Assembly: GCA_965602635.1 (NCBI GenBank)
Contig: CBFCZU010000231.1
Span: 1-6,763 of the forward strand
Direction of reading: 5' to 3'
DNA from: CBFCZU01 sp965602635
GTDB taxonomy: Bacteria > Planctomycetota > Phycisphaerae > SM23-33
Length of the DNA stretch: 6,763 nucleotides
Every line of letters starts with the position of its first letter. Positions within the stretch are counted from its first letter, which is position 1. Positions 1-5,260 of the stretch are shown piece after piece. The notes beneath the pieces were generated by a model. The model had not been told where the DNA came from, did no database searches, and saw only the letters and a list, made by a program, of their open reading frames with translations. The position numbers and the translations under genes are program-made.

Positions 1-1
1 G

Positions 2-412
2 GTGGCGGTCGGTTCATGGCAAGACGGACGCGTCGGCGCGACGCGGAAGGGCAACCTGTACTACATCGGTACGAGCCTGGGCGCCTGTTTCCACGACCGC
101 TTCGAGACGCATTACGCCGACTGCACCGGGATCCTGTCCCATATCGCGGAGGAATGCGGCATCGAGACGGGCAGACTTCGCCCGGCCCCGGGAGTGTATG
201 CGCGAGAGCTCGTATCCGGCCGGGACCGGATCGGCTTCATCTTCAACCGGACGGCCGCCGAGCAGTGTGTGAAGCTGAGCGAAGAGATCGAATCGGTCGA
301 GAAGATAACCGACTTCGCCCTGAGCAGGAGCGGGGGCAAAGGGCTGGAGCTGAAGGTCGGGCCCGGCGAGGTGGCCGTCTACGCATGGCCCCGAAAAGGG
401 GCAGGCAACTGA
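2..412 (+). CDS. C-terminal end of a GH42-like beta-galactosidase (5' partial)
   Basis: This is the last 136 codons of a larger gene; the reading frame is open to the window edge, so the true start is outside. Counting from the first visible codon, residues 10-30 (RVGATRKGNLYYIGTSLG region) read like the end of the beta-galactosidase trimerisation domain, where a 'GKG..yYiGT' strand is typical. After a helical stretch (residues 40-56), residues 64-92 (GVYARELVSGRDRIGFIFNR) resemble the small beta-sandwich C-terminal domain of GH42 enzymes, including the 'fvfNrT' strand. It ends with a strand at 116-128 (LELKVGPGEVAVYAW), as in family members that finish with a 'l.pge.avy' strand. The catalytic barrel is not visible, so substrate cannot be judged. 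A short GCCCC-GAAAA-GGGGC hairpin (388-402) lies in the last codons. It faces the 659-2677 gene tail to tail. Family assignment is by remembered motif pattern only; another GH-A enzyme with the same accessory domains is possible. Confidence 0.7.
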   Translation: MAVGSWQDGRVGATRKGNLYYIGTSLGACFHDRFETHYADCTGILSHIAEECGIETGRLRPAPGVYARELVSGRDRIGFIFNRTAAEQCVKLSEEIESVEKITDFALSRSGGKGLELKVGPGEVAVYAWPRKGAGN

Positions 413-575
413 TTCCCCGCGAAAGACCGCAGGGAACGCAGAGCGTGTCGAGCCTGTCGCGCCTGCAGTTGGAGGTCGAAAAGGTGGCGGCTCCGTTCCG
501 CCGGATCCGTTCGGATTCCGCGACCCCGGCCCCGGATGCAGGCAGACGAGGCAGAGACCAACCGACGGATCCAGG

Positions 576-605
576 CCGAGTCTGCCGCGTGGGCGGAGAC
601 TGCGG
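576..605. terminator. Strong hairpin in the convergent intergenic gap, candidate bidirectional terminator
   Basis: CCGAGTCTGCCGC (576-588) can pair with GCGGAGACTGCGG (593-605) around the 4-base loop GTGG. This gives 12 base pairs with one unpaired G on each side (584 and 602). It lies between two convergent genes (stops at 412 and 661), where a shared terminator is expected. Neither strand has a T-run after the stem, so it is not a classical intrinsic terminator; a role in transcript 3'-end protection is equally possible. The rest of 413-658 shows no gene that I can support. Confidence 0.4.
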
Positions 606-608
606 ACC

Positions 609-620
609 GGGCACGTGCCC
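609..620. repeat. 12-bp perfect palindrome GGGCACGTGCCC
   Basis: The sequence is its own reverse complement and begins four bases after the preceding hairpin. It contains a CACGTG core. It sits downstream of both flanking genes, so a promoter operator is unlikely; it may be part of the same 3'-end structure. The palindrome is seen directly, and any function is unknown. Confidence 0.35.
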
Positions 621-658
621 ATCTGCACGTTGCTGCCTTCACGATTCGCCCGGGCCGC

Positions 659-2677
659 TCAGGAGAAAGTGACCTGGGCCAGGCCGTAGACCTTCGGCGT
701 GAACATCGCGAACTCCACGGCCCGGCCGGCGGCCTTCACGGGCACCGGCCAGGGGGGATGGTCCGGGCGGTGCGGGTCGGTCAGCAGCGCCTGGGCCGTC
801 GACCTCCCCGCGGGCAGGGCGACGCGCGTGAGCAGATCCGCCTCGCGGTGCTGGTGCTCGTAGTTGACGAAGTGCAGGTCCACGCCGGCCTCGGCGCCCT
901 CGACCGCGGCGATGGCCTCTACGAAGATCGACTCGGGCCCGTCCACCCGGAAGGTCAGCGGCCTGCCGCAGACGGCGTCGTCGATGGCGCGCCGGAACAC
1001 CTGGCGGTTCGAGACGGGGCGGACGTTCTCGCCCCAGATGCCGAACCAGTCGTCGAAGCTCCACGGCGTGGCGACCTCCCACTGCGGCACGTAGACGAAA
1101 CACCCCTCCCCCACCCGCGCGGTCTCGTATTCGCCCCGCGGCGGGTGGCCCAGCCAGCGGGTGAGGGCGTGGTCGGGGTCTCGGGGTCGGTACCACTCGT
1201 TGAACGCGGCCGCCTGGCCGGAGGCGATGACCCCGCCGCCGGCGCGGCAGAACGCGTCCAGCCGCTCGATCCACAGGTCTGACAGCGCCTGCATCTCCGG
1301 CAGGGCGATGATCCGGAAGCGGTCGATCTCGTCCATCTGTTTGTCGAAGATGATCCCCCAGGGGAGCTTCTCCACCGCGAGCGTCTGCTCGAAGGCCATG
1401 AGCTGCTCGTGCACCTTGGCGCAGTTGTAGTTGGTGGACGGCTCGCTCCGCAGCACCGCCAGGTCGTGCAGGTGCGTGCGCTGGAGGAACAGCCGCTGGT
1501 TGGCCCGGAGGAACTGCGTCATCGGCGTGAAGGCCGTGCAATTGCCCATGTCGCCCAGCCACCCGTGGCCGGGGATCTCCTTGCGGTAGTTGAACACCTG
1601 CGCCTCGGCCGTCTCCAGCTCGGAGGACTGGGCGTCCGCGACAGTGATGTGGGTGCTGTGGGAGGACTTGAAGAAGCGAAATTCCGAGACGACGGTGCCG
1701 TTGCGGACGCCCACGCGGTAGCCGTCGATGCAGCTGAAATCCAGCACGCCGGCCAGCGTGCCGTGGCAGATGCCGTGGTTGAACGCGCGGTTGTGCCCGT
1801 GGATGCCCTTGATGTTGAGCCCCACGGCCGTGTCGGCCTTGCGCGACTTCACGTGCTCGGCCATGTCGCGGTAGAACTCCAGCACCGTGAGGATGCGATG
1901 GTCGATCCAGTCCTGGATCTGGGGGGTGCCGACGCGATCCAGCCGCCACGGCTTGCAGGCCTGGCTCCAGATCGGCGGAACCGAATCGGGGTACTCCGGC
2001 AGGCCGTAGCGCAGCTCGCACTCGGCCAGCGTGTACTTCCGCCGGATCGTCTGCCGGAAGTGCTCCAGGCAGTACTGGCATCGGCAGCTTCGGGGCTCGT
2101 GGCGGAGGATCTGGTTGTCGAAGAAGATCTCGTCGGCCTGGACCTCCTCGACGGCGATGTCCAGGACGCGCTTCAGGTACGCCCGGTAGTCCGGGTGGTT
2201 CAGGCAGGCGAACCACCGCTCCAGCTGGTAGCCGCTGTAGGTGATCGGCAGGCCGTGCTGGTCCTTGCGGAACCAGTCGATCGCCTCGGGCACCTCTTTC
2301 AGGAAGTAATCGGGGAACAGCGTCCCGCCGACGTAGACCGACACCAGCATCCCGCGGGCGTGCAACTGCTTTGCATAGGCGACGGTCTTGTCGATGTCCG
2401 GGCGCTCGCGCTGGAGCCCGAATCCCTTGAAGAAGTGCGCCCGCTTGGGCACGTGTAGGCCCATATCGGCCATGACTTGGACGTTCTCGGCGGTCTGATA
2501 GCCGTTGGCTCGCTGCTCCTCTGCCGGGCAGGCCGAGCCGCGATTGCGGTAGAACCACACCGGCTCGTGGGTGGGGACAGTCCAGCGTGACTTCAGTTCA
2601 TTGAGCCGGTCCAGATCGGTGGGGAACGGGCGATCGGGATCGCCGCGGAGCCACCTGGTTTCGGAAACGACTGACAT
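659..2677 (-). CDS. Putative cytoplasmic glycoside hydrolase, GHL6-like TIM barrel plus beta-galactosidase trimerisation-like domain
   Basis: This 672-residue protein has no signal peptide, so it probably acts in the cytoplasm. Residues about 35-330 look like a TIM barrel of the hypothetical glycosyl hydrolase 6 (GHL6) type. The visible parts are HFFKGFGLQRERPDI (81-95), the strand LVSVYVGG (111-118), and DEIFFDNQ (182-189) with Asp187 in the position expected for a catalytic acid or nucleophile. The cysteine cluster CRCQYC (198-203) follows, a pattern common in this family. Residues about 453-487 (RFRIIALPEMQALSDLW, then CRAGGGVIASG) match the glutamine-amidotransferase-like trimerisation domain of GH42 enzymes. 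A C-terminal beta domain contains DLHFVNYEHQH (600-610). The start is ATG at 2677 with AAGGAG (2693-2688) ten bases upstream, a slightly long spacing. It follows an isomerase/epimerase gene on the same strand by 134 bp, so the two are probably co-transcribed and act on the same sugar. The substrate is unknown. The alternative is a member of the fucosidase-like clan outside GHL6. Confidence 0.78.
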   Translation of the reverse strand: MSVVSETRWLRGDPDRPFPTDLDRLNELKSRWTVPTHEPVWFYRNRGSACPAEEQRANGYQTAENVQVMADMGLHVPKRAHFFKGFGLQRERPDIDKTVAYAKQLHARGMLVSVYVGGTLFPDYFLKEVPEAIDWFRKDQHGLPITYSGYQLERWFACLNHPDYRAYLKRVLDIAVEEVQADEIFFDNQILRHEPRSCRCQYCLEHFRQTIRRKYTLAECELRYGLPEYPDSVPPIWSQACKPWRLDRVGTPQIQDWIDHRILTVLEFYRDMAEHVKSRKADTAVGLNIKGIHGHNRAFNHGICHGTLAGVLDFSCIDGYRVGVRNGTVVSEFRFFKSSHSTHITVADAQSSELETAEAQVFNYRKEIPGHGWLGDMGNCTAFTPMTQFLRANQRLFLQRTHLHDLAVLRSEPSTNYNCAKVHEQLMAFEQTLAVEKLPWGIIFDKQMDEIDRFRIIALPEMQALSDLWIERLDAFCRAGGGVIASGQAAAFNEWYRPRDPDHALTRWLGHPPRGEYETARVGEGCFVYVPQWEVATPWSFDDWFGIWGENVRPVSNRQVFRRAIDDAVCGRPLTFRVDGPESIFVEAIAAVEGAEAGVDLHFVNYEHQHREADLLTRVALPAGRSTAQALLTDPHRPDHPPWPVPVKAAGRAVEFAMFTPKVYGLAQVTFS

Positions 2678-2696
2678 GGTCTGCGATCTCCTTACC

Positions 2697-2722
2697 GGCC
2701 GGCCTGGTCTGCCTGGCCGGCC
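2697..2722. repeat. Inverted repeat GGCCGGCC-10 nt-GGCCGGCC between the two minus-strand genes
   Basis: Two copies of the 8-bp palindrome GGCCGGCC (2697-2704 and 2715-2722) are separated by TGGTCTGCCT. In the minus-strand transcript they can form an 8-bp all-GC stem with a 10-base loop, ending only three bases before the AAGGAG ribosome site of the glycoside hydrolase gene. It could slow ribosome or polymerase movement, or protect the downstream message; there is no T-run, so a classical terminator is unlikely. The remainder of the 2678-2811 gap shows no gene. Confidence 0.4.
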
Positions 2723-2811
2723 CTTTGGTCACTAGGCGGCTTCCCCGGCCCGGCTTCGCTCATGGGCGAGTCATCGCGCATCCTCCCATCTCGGCCGTCG
2801 GCGCGTCGGAC

Positions 2812-3639
2812 CTACAGCGCCGCGAGGACCTCCTTCATATACTCCGTGCTGGCGGGGACACCGATGGCTTCGTCCTCTTTGCCTTCGTACTCGATGGCCA
2901 CGTAGCCGTCGTAGCCGGCGGCGGCGAGACTCTTGAGGCAGGCGGGTATGTCCACATCGCCCGCGCCGACGGTGCAGGCGTGGTACTGCATGCCGCCCTT
3001 CGCGTTCAGCTCGTCGGAGGTCTTCTTGCAGTCCTTCACGTGAACGTAGGCGGCGTACTTGGCGGCGATCGGCACGGCGTCGGCGCCTTCCTGCCCGGCG
3101 CCCATGTAGTTGCCGACGTCGATGGTCGAGCGCACCGCCGGGGAGCCAACCTCCTCGATCACGCGGTTTTGCTCCTCGGCCGTGCCGGGCAGGCCGCTGT
3201 GGTTCTCCAGGGCCAGCACGAGACCGCGGCTCTCGGCCTCGGGGGCCAGGCGCTTGAGCACACCGATGATGTACTCCATGCCAGCCTCGACATCGCCGGC
3301 GTTGGCGCGGTCGGCGTGGCCGCCGAAGACCCGGCAGGCAGGCGCCTTCAGCTGGGCGGCGACGTCGAGCCACTTGAGGGTGTCCTCCAAGTGCGGCTCG
3401 AGCTTCTCGGGGGGTTGGTTGAAATCGGTCGACAGCGAGAAACCCGATAGCTCCAGGCCGGTGCGGTCGAGGGCGGCGGCGATTCTCTCGGCGGCACCTT
3501 CCTGCGTGCCCAGCAGGCGGGCGTGGTAGTCGATGCCCGGGATGTCCAGGGCCTTTACCTCGTCGGTGAGTCGGTCGATGTCCCAGGACTGCTCGGCCCA
3601 GAGGCGGTGGTAGCTGTAGTGACACATGCCTAGTTTCAT
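2812..3639 (-). CDS. Sugar phosphate isomerase/epimerase family protein (xylose isomerase-like TIM barrel)
   Basis: The 275-residue product has the length and layout of the AP endonuclease 2/xylose isomerase-like TIM-barrel family, which includes D-tagatose 3-epimerases and inositol-pathway isomerases. Candidate metal ligands fall in the usual order and spacing: Glu145 (LALENH), Asp174 (STIDVGNYM), His200 (YVHVKD) and Glu250 (VAIEYEG), with His220 and the GAGDVD turn (225-230) between the last two. These enzymes interconvert ketoses or related sugars with a divalent metal; the exact substrate cannot be told from sequence. The N-terminus (MKLGMCHYSYHRLW) begins directly with the first barrel strand, so the protein is cytoplasmic. 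The ATG at 3639 is well supported by GAAAGGAG (3653-3646) six bases upstream. It is the first gene of a probable operon with the downstream glycoside hydrolase gene and has a promoter candidate about 50 bp upstream. An endonuclease IV activity is unlikely given the context. Confidence 0.87.
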   Translation of the reverse strand: MKLGMCHYSYHRLWAEQSWDIDRLTDEVKALDIPGIDYHARLLGTQEGAAERIAAALDRTGLELSGFSLSTDFNQPPEKLEPHLEDTLKWLDVAAQLKAPACRVFGGHADRANAGDVEAGMEYIIGVLKRLAPEAESRGLVLALENHSGLPGTAEEQNRVIEEVGSPAVRSTIDVGNYMGAGQEGADAVPIAAKYAAYVHVKDCKKTSDELNAKGGMQYHACTVGAGDVDIPACLKSLAAAGYDGYVAIEYEGKEDEAIGVPASTEYMKEVLAAL

Positions 3640-3692
3640 TCGTCGCTCCTTTCAGTTGTGACGGATGCCTCTCACGGACACCCGGCGCGACG

Positions 3693-3720
3693 ATTCTAGT
3701 GGAGCCCGCGCGGGTTGCAA
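3693..3720 (-). promoter_or_regulatory. Candidate sigma-70-type promoter for the isomerase/glycoside hydrolase pair, with palindromic spacer
   Basis: On the minus strand TTGCAA (3720-3715) and TAGAAT (3698-3693) are 16 bases apart, resembling TTGACA and TATAAT with four and five matches of six. Initiation would fall near 3686, leaving a leader of about 46 bases before the ATG at 3639. The spacer holds the 10-bp palindrome CCCGCGCGGG (3705-3714), which could bind a regulator. The -35 box lies inside GTTGCAAC, itself palindromic. This is pattern matching only, and no matching regulator gene is present in the window. Confidence 0.42.
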
Positions 3721-3736
3721 CGGGGGAAACCCGGGC

Positions 3737-3823
3737 AACTTCCTTCGGCGGCTGGCGCTGTCGCGGTCGGTGAAGCACTGGTCGCTGACGACGCTGCGGG
3801 AGAAGCTCATCAAGATCGGGGCG
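3737..3823 (+). mobile_element. Remnant of an IS1380-like transposase C-terminal region
   Basis: Translated on the + strand, this stretch reads NFLRRLALSRSVKHWSL followed by TTLREKLIKIGA. That closely resembles the conserved C-terminal segment of IS1380-type transposases, where 'HWSLTTLREKLIKIGA' is normally followed by a 'kvVrHgryvtFQ' segment. Here the similarity stops abruptly after the final Ala (3823), and nothing of the catalytic DDE part lies upstream, so only about 29 codons survive. No terminal inverted repeats or target duplication were visible. It sits in the gap between two divergent genes and immediately upstream of the promoter candidate for the minus-strand pair. Assignment rests on a remembered motif. 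Confidence 0.6.
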
Positions 3824-3886
3824 ACAGGCGGAGCGGGAAGTGCTTGCAGGGGCCTCGACGCAAGAGACAATGGAAGAAGCGTGGCC

Positions 3887-3899
3887 TGCGACGGTCGCA
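3887..3899. repeat. TGCGAC-G-GTCGCA inverted repeat upstream of the lipoprotein gene
   Basis: Two 6-base arms are perfectly inverted around a single central base. The site is 68 bp before the TTG start of the lipoprotein gene, a plausible place for a regulator to bind, but it could equally be part of the decayed insertion sequence. No second copy was noticed. Confidence 0.25.
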
Positions 3900-3955
3900 A
3901 GCCAGAGCTATCTGGGAAATCCCGAACAAGATGGCACAAACGTTAAGTCACAATC

Positions 3956-3959
3956 GGAG
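3956..3959 (+). promoter_or_regulatory. Ribosome binding site (GGAG) that fixes the TTG start of the lipoprotein gene
   Basis: GGAG lies seven bases before TTG at 3967. This matters because the start codon is rare, and the first good ATG in frame (codon 8) would destroy the signal peptide. Spacing and signal peptide both favour TTG. Confidence 0.65.
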
Positions 3960-3966
3960 ATAGGCA

Positions 3967-5046
3967 TTGAAAGCAGTGATTACACTGATGGCATCGACGC
4001 TCCTGCTGGCTGGGTGCGCGGACCCCACCCTCCGGGAGGCATCCCCGCAAATCTCGACCGGCACGCTGGCCCAGGCGAAGTACGTCGTCGCGGCTCCGGC
4101 CAAGTGGAACGGCTACCTGCTGATGCTCGCACACGGCTACAGGCCGGCCGACGCTCCGCTGTCCGCCGATTTTGACGTTGAGAGCCGGCTCTGCAAAGGC
4201 CTGCTCGCCGACGGCTGGATCATCGCCTCCTCGAGCTACCGCCGAAACGGCCGTATCATCCGCGACGCCGTCGCCGACATCGACGCGCTCCGCCGGCACG
4301 TGGCGAGCGAGTTCGGCCAGCCCAAGCGGACGTTCGTGATCGGCCCGTCCATGGGCGGGGCCATTGGCGCGATGATCGCCGAGACCAGAGCACCCGACTA
4401 TGACGGCGTCGTGGCGATTGGCGCGGCGCTGACCATGCACGACGAGCTGAATCCCTATCAACTGACACACCGGCCGCAAATGCCGGTGCTGTTCCTCACC
4501 AACCAAAGCGAGCTGGCCAAGCCGACCGCGTACGTGGAACAGGCCGCTGCGGCGCCAGATCATCCCACGGTGATCTGGGTAGTCAAACGCGATGGCCACT
4601 GCAACGTCAATTCCGCCGAAACCCGCGCCGCCCTGGATGCACTCGTCCAGTGCGCCCGCACCGGCCGGCTCGAATCCAACAACGACGCCACCGTGTCTTT
4701 GCTCGAGCTGCCTTCCGTCGCCATCCACAAGGACGGCCGCGCGTACGCGACGGTGACCGGGATCAGCGAAGGCTTCGGCAACATCTACACGCAGTTCGTC
4801 TCGGCCGACCTCCAGCGGCTGGGTATCACCCCAGGCTCCTATTTCGTCGTCGGCAAAGGGGACAAGGCCTTCAAGGTCCAACTCGGCAAGACTTACTCCG
4901 ACGTACCCCGCGGCCACTGGGTCGCCTTCATCGCCGCCGAAGAAACCCTCAAGATCGCCCGCAACTTCGAAAACGCCTCCAAGACACTCACCTGCAAGCC
5001 CGGCGACCGGATATTCATCGCCAAGCAGCAAAGCCAGCCTCGATAG
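3967..5046 (+). CDS. Lipoprotein: alpha/beta hydrolase fused to a DUF62 (SAM hydroxide adenosyltransferase/fluorinase) C-terminal-like domain
   Basis: The 359-residue protein starts at TTG. Residues 1-17 are a lipoprotein signal with lipobox LAGC (Cys17), so the mature protein should be membrane-anchored outside the cytoplasm. Residues about 38-235 look like an alpha/beta hydrolase: LAHGYRP (54-60) as oxyanion region, the nucleophile elbow GPSMG (126-130, Ser128), and RDGH (208-211) supplying the likely catalytic His211. The acid is less certain; Glu182 after the strand MPVLFLTNQSE is a candidate. Residues about 243-353 do not belong to that fold. They resemble the C-terminal beta domain of the DUF62 family: EGFGNIYTQF (268-277) matches its 'FGNl.T' motif, TYSDVPRG (309-316) its 'tYsdv.pGe' motif, and LKIARNFENASKTL plus KPGDRIFI its 'leIA.n.gnA...l...GD.v' end. 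In DUF62 enzymes this domain helps bind the adenosyl group at a trimer interface. The DUF62 N-terminal catalytic domain is absent. The substrate is unknown; an ester or amide hydrolase is likely. Confidence 0.75.
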   Translation: MKAVITLMASTLLLAGCADPTLREASPQISTGTLAQAKYVVAAPAKWNGYLLMLAHGYRPADAPLSADFDVESRLCKGLLADGWIIASSSYRRNGRIIRDAVADIDALRRHVASEFGQPKRTFVIGPSMGGAIGAMIAETRAPDYDGVVAIGAALTMHDELNPYQLTHRPQMPVLFLTNQSELAKPTAYVEQAAAAPDHPTVIWVVKRDGHCNVNSAETRAALDALVQCARTGRLESNNDATVSLLELPSVAIHKDGRAYATVTGISEGFGNIYTQFVSADLQRLGITPGSYFVVGKGDKAFKVQLGKTYSDVPRGHWVAFIAAEETLKIARNFENASKTLTCKPGDRIFIAKQQSQPR

Positions 5047-5086
5047 CCCCCGCAGGGCCAGAGTCCTCCCGTCCGGCGCATAGGCG

Positions 5087-5146
5087 GTCATAGGTCGCAC
5101 CCGTGACGTAGCAGTTGCCCACAGTGTCGCCCGCCACGGCATACCC
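5087..5146 (-). pseudogene. Fragment resembling one SBBP beta-propeller repeat, decayed
   Basis: On the minus strand the translation reads GYAVAGDTVGNCYVTGATYD, close to the SBBP repeat pattern ('g.avD..GN.YvtG.T'), a motif repeated many times in secreted proteins of planctomycetes and relatives. Only one repeat is visible; the surrounding open frame (5206 to 5015) gives no further repeats and runs into the antisense of the lipoprotein gene. It is therefore probably the leftover of a larger gene, not an expressed protein. The rest of the 5047-5260 gap shows no gene. Confidence 0.45.
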
Positions 5147-5247
5147 ACTTAAGAGAGGCGAGGCCTGGAACGGCGGGCTGGATCGCGGGACAATGACGGG
5201 CGGCAATTCACCGCGTTTGCGCTATCGCGACACTCGACGCCGCCTGT

Positions 5248-5252
5248 GGGAG
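5248..5252 (+). promoter_or_regulatory. Ribosome binding site (GGGAG) selecting ATG 5261
   Basis: GGGAG ends eight bases before ATG at 5261. The longer frame could begin with GTG at 5246, but that codon overlaps this site, so the ATG start is preferred; it also leaves a cleaner signal peptide. Confidence 0.6.
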
Positions 5253-5260
5253 ATACGGCG

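Larger units (their letters stand above)
3824..3966. other. Leader region of the lipoprotein gene, no recognisable gene
   Basis: All three + frames stay open across much of this stretch, but none gives a protein that I recognise. It may be the worn non-coding end of the insertion sequence whose transposase scrap precedes it, since one frame is rich in basic residues (GPRRKRQWKKRGLRRSQARA). No convincing -35/-10 pair for the downstream gene was found. A 13-bp near-perfect palindrome is listed separately. Confidence 0.4.

Noticed and set aside
388..402. GCCCC-GAAAA-GGGGC hairpin as a terminator for the first gene.
   Set aside because: It is only 5 bp, lies before the stop codon and has no T-run.
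536..1282. Long + strand open frame opposite the glycoside hydrolase gene.
   Set aside because: Its protein is low-complexity Arg/Gly/Ala-rich, as expected from the reverse of a GC-rich coding gene, while the minus frame has recognisable domains.
639..2558. Second long minus-strand open frame of 639 codons overlapping the glycoside hydrolase.
   Set aside because: It is a shifted frame of the same DNA with Arg/Pro/Gly-rich composition and no domain; GC-rich DNA commonly gives such shadows.
3840..4175. + strand open frame overlapping the start of the lipoprotein gene.
   Set aside because: It has no recognisable motif, overlaps a better-supported gene and crosses the decayed insertion sequence.
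3943..5148. 401-codon minus-strand open frame opposite the lipoprotein gene.
   Set aside because: The + frame has a lipobox, hydrolase motifs and a ribosome site; the minus frame has only a Gly/Val-rich composition.
5246..5260. GTG at 5246 as the start of the secreted protein.
   Set aside because: It overlaps the ribosome site that serves ATG 5261, and adds only five residues ahead of the signal peptide.
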